A stretch of 60,229 bases of DNA, taken from DASUXY01 sp036377675 (lineage in GTDB: Bacteria > Bacillota > Bacilli > Bacillales > Amphibacillaceae). The notes under the pieces were generated by a model that did no database searches, was not told the DNA's origin, and saw nothing but the letters and a program-made list of their open reading frames with translations. Position numbers and translations under genes: made by a program. Shown here piece after piece: positions 27,226 to 36,110 of this stretch (position 1 is the first letter of the stretch; each line of letters opens with the position of its first letter). The stretch spans positions 1 to 60,229 of the forward strand of contig DASUXY010000033.1 of NCBI GenBank assembly GCA_036377675.1, read 5' to 3'.

Positions 27226-27867
27226 ATGAAAAAAGCTATCATTGTCTTTAGTGGTGGACAAGACTCCACCACTTGTTTAGCGTGGTCATTACAAACGTAC
27301 GATAACGTCGAAACAATCACATTCGATTACGGTCAAAGACACAACAAAGAGGTAGAAATCGCACAACAAATTGCGAAAGATTTCGGCGTGAAGAACAGCG
27401 TTTTAGATATGAGTTTGTTAAGCCAAATTACAACAAATGCGTTGACGAAAGATGTGCCAATAAGTAAAGGAGACAAGATACCAAATACGTATGTAGAAGG
27501 TAGAAACCTTTTATTCATTTCGTTCGCTGCCATCGTCGCAAAAGCTAGAGGGATTCACGATGTAATTATCGGGGTTAGTGAGACGGATTTTTCCGGTTAT
27601 CCGGATTGTCGCAATGACTTTATTAAATCTTTAAATGTGACGCTTAATCTTGCCATGGATTATAATTTTGAACTGATTACACCGTTAATGTGGCTTGATA
27701 AAAAGCAAGTATGGGAATTATCCGATCGTTTAGGATCCTTTGACTATATTCGCGAACAGACGCTCACTTGCTACAACGGAGTGATCGGAAAAGGCTGTGG
27801 CACATGTCCGTCCTGCCAGCTAAGAAATGATAGTTTACAAGCTTATTTGCAGGAGCGAGATGGATGA
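27226..27867 (+). CDS. queC: 7-cyano-7-deazaguanine (preQ0) synthase
   Basis: Converts 7-carboxy-7-deazaguanine to preQ0 using ATP and ammonia in queuosine synthesis. The 213 residues carry the PP-loop SGGQDST (9-15), ETDFSGYPDCR and the four zinc cysteines in LTCYNGVIGKGCGTCPSCQ. It overlaps the downstream transporter gene by 4 nt. queD, queE and queF, usually next to queC in Bacillus, are not in this window. Confidence 0.95.
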   Translation: MKKAIIVFSGGQDSTTCLAWSLQTYDNVETITFDYGQRHNKEVEIAQQIAKDFGVKNSVLDMSLLSQITTNALTKDVPISKGDKIPNTYVEGRNLLFISFAAIVAKARGIHDVIIGVSETDFSGYPDCRNDFIKSLNVTLNLAMDYNFELITPLMWLDKKQVWELSDRLGSFDYIREQTLTCYNGVIGKGCGTCPSCQLRNDSLQAYLQERDG

Positions 27868-28550
27868 TGGTTCAAAAAAAACGAATTCATGAACCAGGTA
27901 AGTTACTTATTTTAGCGATCATCTTTACGACAGGAATTTTAGTCGCTAACATTATGGCGACAAAAGTGATCGATGTGTTTGGCATTTATGCCCCGATGGG
28001 AATAATCGTTTATCCGATTACTTTTTTAATGACAGATACGATTACCGAAGTTTGGGGAAAACAAATTTCTAAACAAGTCATTTTAGGTGGCTTAATCGCC
28101 AATATCTTTGCAACCGTCGTTCTCCAATTATCAACGTATATTCCCGCTGCTCCTGTATATGAGCTGTTTGATGAATATGCCCAAGTCATCGGTGGCGTCC
28201 CAAGAATCGCCATCGCTTCCATCGTTTCCTATTACGTCAGTCAATCGGTCGATGTCCATTTGTTTCACAAGATCAAACAAAAAACGAACGGAAAACATCT
28301 ATGGTTACGAAATAACGTTAGTACAATGACGAGCCAAATCATTGATAGTGTCGTCTTTATGTCAATCGCTTTTTTAGGTACGGTCCCTTTACGTGTTCTT
28401 CTTATCATGATGGGAACACAATACGTCATGAAATTTATCTTTGCTTTAGCCGATACACCTTTTGTATATGTGACGGTAAAATGGGCAAAAGGTCATTCGG
28501 TGACATGGAAAAAATTCCACATCAAGAGAAGTAATCACCGATCTGTATAG
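27864..28550 (+). CDS. Queuosine precursor transporter (YhhQ/VUT family)
   Basis: A 228-residue protein with six helices. Family marks are ILVANIMATKVI, YPITFLMTDTITEVWGK and the LRNNVSTMTSQIIDSVVF segment. YhhQ proteins import preQ0/preQ1 and this gene is translationally coupled to queC by an ATGA overlap, so both would respond to the preQ1 riboswitch. ATG codons at 27864 and 27867 are both possible, with AGGAG just upstream. Confidence 0.9.
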   Translation: MMVQKKRIHEPGKLLILAIIFTTGILVANIMATKVIDVFGIYAPMGIIVYPITFLMTDTITEVWGKQISKQVILGGLIANIFATVVLQLSTYIPAAPVYELFDEYAQVIGGVPRIAIASIVSYYVSQSVDVHLFHKIKQKTNGKHLWLRNNVSTMTSQIIDSVVFMSIAFLGTVPLRVLLIMMGTQYVMKFIFALADTPFVYVTVKWAKGHSVTWKKFHIKRSNHRSV

Positions 28551-28576
28551 CATTTGTTTTTATTTTGCAATAAGTC

Positions 28577-28605
28577 TTGACATTGTAAATTTGTTTAGCT
28601 ATGAT
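28577..28605 (+). promoter_or_regulatory. Strong sigma-A promoter of the trp operon leader
   Basis: TTGACA (28577-28582) and TATGAT (28600-28605) separated by exactly 17 nt, about 25 nt before the first T-box stem I. Confidence 0.9.
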
Positions 28606-28628
28606 TATCAACAATACGATTCATAAAA

Positions 28629-28908
28629 AAACAGCGATGATGAAGAAGAGTAAGCTATATGAACACTTTAGAGAGCTGGTGGCCGGTGAAAACCAGTGTG
28701 ATTCAATAGTTGAATGGGCTTCTGAGCTTCCAATCCAAACGAACGTCTTCTAGTTCTAGTAGGTATTGGCGAATAAGTCTCATCGTTATCAGAGACACTT
28801 GTGAAGGATTGACCTTCATAAGGTTAAAGTGAACTGAATGATTCAGTTAATAAAGGTGGTACCACGGGTTCTTCGTCCTTTTCGGATGAATAACCCGTTT
28901 ATTTTTTT
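28629..28908 (+). promoter_or_regulatory. Tryptophan T-box riboswitch 1 with terminator
   Basis: Stem I contains the AGAGAGCTGGTGG/GTGAAAACCAG distal elements and a specifier loop GAATGGGCT with TGG (Trp) at 28715-28717. The T-box sequence AAAGGTGGTACCACGG is at 28852-28867. It is followed by a terminator (ACGGGTT with AACCCGT plus T run, 28864-28908). Uncharged tRNA-Trp would stabilise the antiterminator and allow read-through to the second T-box. Confidence 0.92.
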
Positions 28909-28959
28909 ATTAATATAAAAATTCGATTTTTTTCCATGCAACGAACATCATACATTAAA

Positions 28960-29281
28960 ATCATTGAGCAAGAGGAGTACGCATCTTTCATATCGTTACA
29001 GAGAGCTGGAGGTCGGTGCAATCCAGTACGATTGGAAATGCCGAATGGACTTGCGAGAGGTTTCCTGAACAACAGAACAGTAGGGAAACACGTTATTCCG
29101 ACGTTACACGGATAGGATATCGGATTCAATTGAAGGATACATGGTAACAACACTTTACGACTAAATTGAATCCCGTATCTGAACAAGATGAAAAGAAGAC
29201 TCGATTTCTTTTCAACAGAGGTGGCACCGCGGTCGCTCTCGTCCTCTATACACCATTTTTAGTGTGTATAGAGATTTTTTT
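28960..29281 (+). promoter_or_regulatory. Tryptophan T-box riboswitch 2 with terminator
   Basis: A second complete T-box in series: AGAGAGCTGGAGG and GTGCAATCCAG in stem I, specifier loop GAATGGACTT with TGG at 29046-29048, T-box AGAGGTGGCACCGCGG at 29217-29232, and a terminator with a perfect CTCTATACAC/GTGTATAGAG stem and seven T residues (29244-29281). It ends 74 nt before trpE. Confidence 0.93.
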
Positions 29282-29355
29282 ATGGAAATAAAGTGCTCTT
29301 TCATTCCGTGCATCATCCTTTGTGTAAATAATCGTTTTAAAAGGAGGAAATAAAC

Positions 29356-30795
29356 ATGTCGAAACGAAACGGCCCAACTCCTTACAAAGTAATTAAACAA
29401 AATGCGGATACTTTAACACCGATTGGCATCTTTCAAGCTCTTAAGGGAAGTAAAAAGTTTCTATTAGAAAGTTCATATCGACATGAACAAAAAGGGCGTT
29501 ATTCCTTTATCGGTATGAATCCTTACGGTGAGATAACGAGTGAAGGACAGTCGACAACAATCACTGATTACGATGAACAAACAAAAAAAGTCGTCAACGG
29601 TTGCCCTTTAGATGCTCTTCAACAATACGTTCCAAACATTAATATTGACCTACCTTTCCCTTTTTATGGGGGAGCTGTCGGCTACATTGGCTATGATGTT
29701 GCCGTAAGACGTCTACGTAACTACCGGAGTCTTCCAGATGACTTGAACATGCCACATATGCACATTTTATGTTATCAATCGGTCATCGTCTTCGATCATA
29801 AAGAAGAAATGGTCTATGTCGTCGTCATTAATCGAAATAATGATCCAGAATCCGTTCTCGATCAAAAGATTGAACGCTATGTACAATATTTTGAAGAGTC
29901 CGACTGTAGACCGGTTACAGAAGAGACGACGATCCATTTCAAAGCGGAAATGGATCAACAGCAGTTTATTCAAAAGGTCATCACTGCGAAGCAGCAAATG
30001 CAAGCTGAAGACATTGAACAAGTTGTTCTCTCACAGCGAATGAAGGCGGCTTTTCCAGAAAGTCCTTTTACTTTTTACCGGAAACTCCGAAAAGCAAACC
30101 CATCACCATACATGTTTTACATCGACTTTGGAAAATATGTCGTCTTAGGTGCTTCCCCGGAAAATCTACTCCGAGTTCAAGGGAAACATGTAGAAGTCAA
30201 TCCGATTGCAGGAACACATCATCGGGGAACAACTGATTCTGAAGATGAGCGATACGTGCAAAAGCTGCTAGCCGACCAAAAAGAAATTGCCGAACATGAC
30301 ATGCTCGTCGAGCTGAGTAAATCCGACTTACAACGCGTTTGCAAGCGAAAGAGTATTACCGTTCCCATTCACCGCCAAGTTGAAAAATATGAACACGTTA
30401 TGCACATCGTTTCAGAAGTGCATGGCACATTAGCGAAAGAAAAAACGAGTCTTGATGCACTGCGTGTCTGCTTACCTGCTGGAACCGTTTCAGGGTCTCC
30501 GAAATTACGTGCGATGGAAATGATTCAACAATTAGAGGAAAAAGCGCGTGGCGTTTATGGAGGTGGGATCGGCTACCTTAATTTCAATGGGGATTTAAAT
30601 ATGTCTTTAGCCATTCGTTCGCTCGTCATCAAGGATGGAAAAGCATTCCTCCAAACCGGTGCTGGTATCGTGAACGATTCGATCCCAGAAAATGAATATC
30701 GAGAAACATTGCATAAAGCAAAATCATTAATGAACGTATCCACTTACAAACTGGCGGACGATCATCTCTTTCGAAAGGAGTCAATAACACGATGA
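29356..30795 (+). CDS. trpE: Anthranilate synthase component I
   Basis: Makes anthranilate from chorismate. The 479 residues have the tryptophan feedback site LLESSYRH (36-43 region), and the chorismate-binding core with PIAGTHHRGTTDSEDE, EHDMLVELSKSDLQRV and CLPAGTVSGSPKLRAMEMI. The position at the head of trpDCFBA and the trp T-boxes identify it as TrpE and not PabB. AGGAGG lies 8 nt before the ATG. The glutamine-amidotransferase subunit gene trpG is absent from the operon, as in B. subtilis, where pabA in the folate operon serves both. Confidence 0.96.
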   Translation: MSKRNGPTPYKVIKQNADTLTPIGIFQALKGSKKFLLESSYRHEQKGRYSFIGMNPYGEITSEGQSTTITDYDEQTKKVVNGCPLDALQQYVPNINIDLPFPFYGGAVGYIGYDVAVRRLRNYRSLPDDLNMPHMHILCYQSVIVFDHKEEMVYVVVINRNNDPESVLDQKIERYVQYFEESDCRPVTEETTIHFKAEMDQQQFIQKVITAKQQMQAEDIEQVVLSQRMKAAFPESPFTFYRKLRKANPSPYMFYIDFGKYVVLGASPENLLRVQGKHVEVNPIAGTHHRGTTDSEDERYVQKLLADQKEIAEHDMLVELSKSDLQRVCKRKSITVPIHRQVEKYEHVMHIVSEVHGTLAKEKTSLDALRVCLPAGTVSGSPKLRAMEMIQQLEEKARGVYGGGIGYLNFNGDLNMSLAIRSLVIKDGKAFLQTGAGIVNDSIPENEYRETLHKAKSLMNVSTYKLADDHLFRKESITR

Positions 30796-31820
30796 AAAAA
30801 TATCTCGAAAAATTAATGAGTCATGAGGACTTAACACGTGAAGAAATAAAAAATGTCATTTACAAATGTTTTGCAAGGCAAGTAACGGATATCGAAATCG
30901 CAGCATTTTTAATCGCTCTTCGTAAAAAAGGAGAAACCCCAAGTGAAATTGCTAGCCTAGCTGAATGTATTCGCAACGAATCAATTCAAGCGACGAATAA
31001 CATCCAACATGTGATGGATAATTGCGGAACAGGTGGAGATAACTCCCACAGCTTCAACATTAGTACGACGTCGGCTTTTGTTATCGCGGGAGCTGGTGTA
31101 ACCATTGCCAAACACGGAAACCGCGGTATTTCTAGTAAAACAGGAAGTGCAGATGTTCTTGAACACTTAGGGGTTTCACTCGATTTAGAACCGGAACATA
31201 CAAAGGATATTTTAGCTAAAAATAAAATTGCCTTCTTATACGCACCGGCTGTACACGGTCAACTTGATCAAATTATAAAGGTTAGAAAAGAACTCAAAAT
31301 TCCAACGATTTTCAACTTCATTGGTCCTTTAACAAATCCGATTCAGTTAGACACACAAATGATGGGAATTTACGAACGAAACATGTTAACTGTCATCGCC
31401 AAATCACTCCATCAGCTCGGTCGCAAACGAGCCGTAGTCATTAATGGAGCAGGCTATATGGATGAAGCCTCTTTAGCTGGCGACAACCATATAACTTTAC
31501 TTGATCACGGACATATTTCATCGTTTACCATTCATCCATCTGATGTTAATTTGCCCGTCTATCCGAATGAAGCAATTAGAGGGGGCGACGCAAAAGATAA
31601 CGCCCACATATTACTCGACGTCTTAAATGGAAAACAAGGATCTTATTACGACACGGTTATTTTTAATGCAGGAATTGGCTTATTCGCAAGTGGCGTTGCG
31701 CAAACGATTCAAACCGGAATTGAAATGGCGAAAGAAAGCATAGCCAGTGGTTCTGCTCTCAAAAAATTGCAAACATTAGTTCAATATAGTGAAAAGTATA
31801 AACGAGGTGTTTCCTTATGA
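30792..31820 (+). CDS. trpD: Anthranilate phosphoribosyltransferase
   Basis: Joins anthranilate to PRPP. The 342 residues show the PRPP-binding GTGGDNSHSFNIST (from residue 79) and the KHGNRGISSKTGSADVLE loop. It overlaps trpE by four bases (ATGA). AGGAG lies 11 nt before the start. Normal length. Confidence 0.96.
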   Translation: MKKYLEKLMSHEDLTREEIKNVIYKCFARQVTDIEIAAFLIALRKKGETPSEIASLAECIRNESIQATNNIQHVMDNCGTGGDNSHSFNISTTSAFVIAGAGVTIAKHGNRGISSKTGSADVLEHLGVSLDLEPEHTKDILAKNKIAFLYAPAVHGQLDQIIKVRKELKIPTIFNFIGPLTNPIQLDTQMMGIYERNMLTVIAKSLHQLGRKRAVVINGAGYMDEASLAGDNHITLLDHGHISSFTIHPSDVNLPVYPNEAIRGGDAKDNAHILLDVLNGKQGSYYDTVIFNAGIGLFASGVAQTIQTGIEMAKESIASGSALKKLQTLVQYSEKYKRGVSL

Positions 31821-32614
31821 CGATTTTACAAGACATTTTAAACAAAAAAAGGCAAGAAGTCGCTCAGCTCAATGAACACCATTTTCAATCCGTCGAAACG
31901 AACAAACATGTTCCCAAAATTACGGATACATTTCGAAATTCTCAATCGATGAATATAATTGCTGAAATAAAGCGTGCTTCCCCTTCCAAAGGGATCATCA
32001 ACGCAACTGTTGATCCTGTTCAACGGGCAAAGCAATATGAAGCGTTAGGAGCAGATGCCATTTCCGTTTTAACCGATCAAACCTTTTTCAAAGGATCAAT
32101 GGCAGATTTAGTAGCTGTTCGTAAAGCCGTCGATTTACCAATCTTATGTAAAGATTTTATTATCGACCCGATCCAAATTGATCAAGCACACGCAGCAGGA
32201 GCAACCATTATTTTATTAATTGCAGCCGCATTATCAAAAAAGGAATTCACTGAATTATACCATTATGCAACGAAAAAAGGGTTAGAAGTGCTTTCTGAAG
32301 TACACGATGAAGAAGAAATGAACTTTGTTTTAGATTTAAACGTCCCGATCATCGGCATAAATAATCGCAATCTTAAGACATTTACTGTCAATCTTGCTAC
32401 GACAAAAAAACTTGCCACTCTAGCAGCAAACTCTGAGGCAATCATCGTCAGCGAAAGCGGACTAAAAACGAGCGACGATGTGCGACAAGTCGAAAAATAC
32501 GGGGCAAATACGATTCTCGTCGGTGAAACATTGATGCGTTCATACGATCTTCAACAAACGATGACCGAGCTCCGCGTACCGATATGTAAGGAGGGAAATA
32601 GGCATGCTCGTTAA
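31817..32614 (+). CDS. trpC: Indole-3-glycerol phosphate synthase
   Basis: A 265-residue TIM barrel that closes the indole ring of CdRP. The catalytic lysine motif AEIKRASPSKG (from about residue 50), ILCKDFIIDPIQI and VSESGLKTSDDV are all present. It overlaps trpD by 4 nt and trpF by 11 nt. Confidence 0.96.
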   Translation: MTILQDILNKKRQEVAQLNEHHFQSVETNKHVPKITDTFRNSQSMNIIAEIKRASPSKGIINATVDPVQRAKQYEALGADAISVLTDQTFFKGSMADLVAVRKAVDLPILCKDFIIDPIQIDQAHAAGATIILLIAAALSKKEFTELYHYATKKGLEVLSEVHDEEEMNFVLDLNVPIIGINNRNLKTFTVNLATTKKLATLAANSEAIIVSESGLKTSDDVRQVEKYGANTILVGETLMRSYDLQQTMTELRVPICKEGNRHAR

Positions 32615-33206
32615 AATATGTGGGATTTCTACAAAAAAAAGCGCCCATACAGCTTTACAAAGCGGTGCGGATTTTATCGGATTCGTCTTTACGACAAGTA
32701 CGCGCCAAGTTACTCCAGAAGTAGCAGCGGCAATCGCTGCTTCCCTCCCTTCAACCATTAAAAAAGTCGGAGTTTTTGTCAATGAAAGGAAAGATCGAAT
32801 CGAACAGATTGCTAAAAAGACGCGTCTTAATTTCATTCAGTTGCACGGAGATGAGCCACCAGCACTTGCTAACAGCTTATCTCTTCCCGTGATCAAAGCG
32901 TTTCCCGCCACGAAAGAAACACTCGTAAACATAGAGGATTATCCGTGTAAATACTGTTTACTCGACAGTCCGAATGGCCCCTATCGAGGTGGAAATGGTA
33001 CGACGTTCAACTGGAAGATGATTGAAGATTTACACCTTAATGATAAACGAATCATCCTTGCAGGTGGCTTAACACCTAAAAATGTTCAAACAGCTATAGA
33101 AACGGTTCGCCCTCACGGAGTAGACGTTTCTAGTGGTGTAGAAACAGACGGAAAAAAAGACGCTTTAAAAATAAGAACTTTTATTATGAACGCTAAAAAC
33201 AAATGA
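32604..33206 (+). CDS. trpF: Phosphoribosylanthranilate isomerase
   Basis: A 200-residue TIM barrel. The catalytic cysteine is in the N-terminal KICGIS (Cys6), the catalytic aspartate in CLLDSPNGPYRGG, and the phosphate site in LAGGLTPKNV and GVDVSSGVE. AGGAGG lies 9 nt before the ATG, which is inside the end of trpC. Confidence 0.95.
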   Translation: MLVKICGISTKKSAHTALQSGADFIGFVFTTSTRQVTPEVAAAIAASLPSTIKKVGVFVNERKDRIEQIAKKTRLNFIQLHGDEPPALANSLSLPVIKAFPATKETLVNIEDYPCKYCLLDSPNGPYRGGNGTTFNWKMIEDLHLNDKRIILAGGLTPKNVQTAIETVRPHGVDVSSGVETDGKKDALKIRTFIMNAKNK

Positions 33207-33219
33207 AAGGATGATCGTC

Positions 33220-34422
33220 ATGACTTATACGATGCCTCATTCTAACGGAAAATATGGTACATTTGGCGGACAGTTTGTGCCTGAACTGCTCATGCCAGCC
33301 TTAATCGAATTAGAAAAAGCCTATGACGAAGCTATAAACGATGACTTATTTATGAAAGAGTTAAATAACTATCTTGAACAATATGTTGGTCGCAGGACGC
33401 CTTTATATAAAGCAAAAAATTTGTCCGCTTCATTCGGCGGTCCTTCTATTTATTTGAAACGTGAAGATTTAAATCATACTGGTGCTCATAAAATTAATAA
33501 TACAATTGGTCAAGCACTTTTAGCGATTCGGATGGGAAAACGGAAAATCGTCGCTGAAACAGGGGCTGGTCAACACGGTGTAGCTACAGCTACAGTCTGT
33601 GCACTTCTCGACTTGGATTGCGTTATTTTCATGGGGAAAGAAGATATCCGACGTCAGTCTTTAAATGTTTTCCGTATGGAACTTCTCGGGGCTGAAGTAA
33701 AAAGTGTTTCTCAAGGAAGCGGTACATTAAAAGATGCAGTAAATGAAGCATTAAGATACTGGGTAAGTCACGTCAACGATACACATTATATTTTAGGGTC
33801 TGTCGTAGGTCCACATCCATTTCCTAAAATCGTTCGTAACTTCCAATCCATCATCGGACGTGAAACGAAAGAGCAATTCATGAAAGAACGACAAACATTA
33901 CCTGATGCTGTCGTTGCCTCCGTCGGTGGTGGCAGTAACGCCATTGGGATGTTTTATCCATTTATACAACATTCTGAAGTAAAACTTTTTGGTGTCGAAG
34001 CCGGCGGAAAGGGAATCTCCACTGGGAAACATGCCGCAACCTTAACCGCAGGAAACATCGGTGTCCTTCATGGTACAATGACTCATCTGTTACAAGATAG
34101 ATATGGACAGATTAAAGAAGCAACATCGATTTCCGCTGGGCTCGACTATCCAGGCGTTGGACCCGAACATAGTTATTTGCACGATTCGCATCGTGCAACG
34201 TATGTTTCAGTCACCGATGAAGAAGCATTGGCAGCTTTCACACAATTGTCGCAAACTGAGGGAATTATACCGGCTCTAGAAAGTGCACATGCGATTGCTT
34301 ATGCTCGAAAACTCGCCAAGCGAATGACGTCTTCTCAATCAATTGTCATTTGCTTGAGCGGACGTGGTGATAAAGATGTTGGAACGGTTAAAGAAAAGTT
34401 AGGAGGAATACATCATGGGTAA
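33220..34422 (+). CDS. trpB: Tryptophan synthase beta chain
   Basis: Condenses indole with serine using PLP. The 400 residues carry the PLP lysine in HTGAHKINNTIGQ (Lys91), the ETGAGQHGVA loop and the phosphate loop VGGGSNAIGMF. An upstream in-frame ATG at 33211 is too close to the AAAGGATG ribosome binding site, so 33220 is chosen. It overlaps trpA by 8 nt. Confidence 0.96.
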   Translation: MTYTMPHSNGKYGTFGGQFVPELLMPALIELEKAYDEAINDDLFMKELNNYLEQYVGRRTPLYKAKNLSASFGGPSIYLKREDLNHTGAHKINNTIGQALLAIRMGKRKIVAETGAGQHGVATATVCALLDLDCVIFMGKEDIRRQSLNVFRMELLGAEVKSVSQGSGTLKDAVNEALRYWVSHVNDTHYILGSVVGPHPFPKIVRNFQSIIGRETKEQFMKERQTLPDAVVASVGGGSNAIGMFYPFIQHSEVKLFGVEAGGKGISTGKHAATLTAGNIGVLHGTMTHLLQDRYGQIKEATSISAGLDYPGVGPEHSYLHDSHRATYVSVTDEEALAAFTQLSQTEGIIPALESAHAIAYARKLAKRMTSSQSIVICLSGRGDKDVGTVKEKLGGIHHG

Positions 34423-35188
34423 ACCATTTTTACGTGAGGCGCTGACAAACACTCTTCAGGATGGTAAAAAAATATTCGTTCCATATATTATGGCTGGAGA
34501 TGGAGGCACACATATTTTAGAAGAAAGACTACACTTTTTAAAAGAATGTGGAGCGACAGCTGTTGAATTAGGGATTCCTTTTTCAGACCCTGTTGCTGAT
34601 GGACCTACTGTTCAAAAAGCCGGTATAAGATCTTTAGAAATGGGAACAACTTTATTGTCTCTATTCGATACGTTGCTGAGCTTCAAACACAATCGACCTC
34701 TTCCCATCGTGATGATGACATACGTAAATCCTATATTATCATTCGGGGTTAAAACGTTTGCGAAAACGTGCGCACAAGCAGGAGTCGATGGAGTGATCAT
34801 CCCTGATTTACCAATGGAAGAAGAATCACTCATCAGCAATGAACTTCAAGCGAATGAGATTGCGTTTATCAGACTTGCAGCGTTAACAAGTCCTGAACAT
34901 AGATTAAGGAAAATTGCTAGAAAATCAGAAGGTTTTTTATATGCCGTATCTGTAACCGGAACAACGGGTGTCCAGACGGACTATGACCAACATGTAAAAA
35001 CATATTTACAACAGTTGAAATCATTTAGTTCCGTTCCCGTTCTCGCTGGCTTTGGTATTTCCTCTTCCGAACAAGCGAAAATGCTCAGCCGTTATTGTGA
35101 TGGTGTCGTCGTCGGAAGTAAAATTGTCGATTTTTTTCACGAAGGGAAGGTGAATGAAATTAGACAGCTCATTCAACAAAGCTCATAG
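34415..35188 (+). CDS. trpA: Tryptophan synthase alpha chain
   Basis: Cleaves indole-3-glycerol phosphate and channels indole to TrpB. The 257 residues show the catalytic Glu51 and Asp62 in AVELGIPFSDPVADGP, the loop GVDGVIIPDLP and the VTGTTGVQ phosphate segment. AGGAGG lies 8 nt before the ATG. It ends the trp operon; no strong terminator was seen in the next 130 nt. Confidence 0.96.
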   Translation: MGKPFLREALTNTLQDGKKIFVPYIMAGDGGTHILEERLHFLKECGATAVELGIPFSDPVADGPTVQKAGIRSLEMGTTLLSLFDTLLSFKHNRPLPIVMMTYVNPILSFGVKTFAKTCAQAGVDGVIIPDLPMEEESLISNELQANEIAFIRLAALTSPEHRLRKIARKSEGFLYAVSVTGTTGVQTDYDQHVKTYLQQLKSFSSVPVLAGFGISSSEQAKMLSRYCDGVVVGSKIVDFFHEGKVNEIRQLIQQSS

Positions 35189-35315
35189 ATCAACATTTTG
35201 TTGATAAGTAGTACCACCACAATAGATCATCATACGAGTAAGTTTATATTGAAGTGAACTTCGTAGTGGATAGCGAGGGGAGAATGAAAACAAAAATGAT
35301 GAGAGGCTAAAACAC

Positions 35316-35783
35316 TTATTGCTCAACTTGTTTTAGCACTCTCAATTCACTTTCATGTTCAATGGAGCGCAGAGACAATGTATCTATTATTTTTTCTTGT
35401 CGCTTGTAACTTACACATAGTTTCTTTAGTTGTTCTGTATTTTTGGCAATTTGTTTAAAATTCCTATCTATCTTCGTAGCAAGATGATTCAGATCATGTT
35501 TAGTAGCCAAACCTTTGAGGTCGTCCTTCGTAGCCAGCGTCGATAAATCAGATTTCGTAGCCATATGCTCGATATCATCCTTCGTAGCCATCGACGATAA
35601 ATCAGATTTCGTAGCCATATGCTCGATATCATCCTTCGTAGCCATCGACGATAAATCGGATTTCGTAGCCATATGCTCGATATCATCCTTCGTAGCCATC
35701 GACGATAAATCGGATTTCGTAGCCATGTTCGTTTTCAAATCGATAATTTCTTTCATTAGTCGTTGAAGTAGTTGATCATTCAC
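35316..35783 (-). CDS. Repeat-built helical protein of unknown function
   Basis: A 155-residue protein whose middle (about 19-105) consists of nine-residue units alternating MATKSDLSS and MATKDDIEH, grading into LATKDDLKG and LATKHDLNH, then a KIDRNFKQIAKNTEQLKKL helix. The pattern resembles the ATKxDL repeats found in coiled-coil or DUF1640-like and phage-tail-associated proteins. No signal or membrane segment. It is a single gene. Three copies of an 18-residue (54-bp) double unit are nearly identical at DNA level, so copy number is probably variable. Confidence 0.65.
   Translation of the reverse strand: MNDQLLQRLMKEIIDLKTNMATKSDLSSMATKDDIEHMATKSDLSSMATKDDIEHMATKSDLSSMATKDDIEHMATKSDLSTLATKDDLKGLATKHDLNHLATKIDRNFKQIAKNTEQLKKLCVSYKRQEKIIDTLSLRSIEHESELRVLKQVEQ
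35527..35727. repeat. 54-bp in-frame tandem repeat
   Basis: Copies of the same 54-bp unit start at 35553, 35607 and 35661, with partial units on both sides; differences are one or two bases (such as AAATCAGA versus AAATCGGA). The period is a multiple of three, so loss or gain of units keeps the frame. Confidence 0.9.
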
Positions 35784-36110
35784 TTGTAGATCCTCCTTCC
35801 TCGATCATATAAATCATACATCGTCATCGATTTTGATTTTAACGAGTGTTACATAAAAGATACCATGAGACGATTCTACTTGCAATATACAGAAAAGTAT
35901 ATTTCATTACGAAATAGGGGGTTAAAATTGAGCGTTTTTAACTAATGAAATATTAAAATAAATGAGCAGAATAACCTCATTTACTATTTATAATTTTTTA
36001 TAATTCGTTTCTATAAAAAAATAGGGGTATACCTTCCTATTTATTAAGAACGTCTATATTTCTCCAATCTTCATTCTTACTATATTGATATAAATATCTG
36101 TATTCTCTAA
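35784..36110. other. AT-rich intergenic region before the paa cluster end
   Basis: About 330 bases, very AT-rich, between two leftward genes. It must contain the promoter of the repeat protein gene and the end of the last paa transcript. No perfect hairpin with T run was found. Confidence 0.4.

Noticed and set aside
28899..29400. Leftward open frames across the T-box leaders
   Set aside because: They are antisense to clearly structured T-box RNA and the trpE start.
35200..35225. GGTGGTACTAC on the minus strand, similar to a T-box core
   Set aside because: No stem I, specifier loop or terminator is present, and leftward transcription from it would run antisense into trpA.
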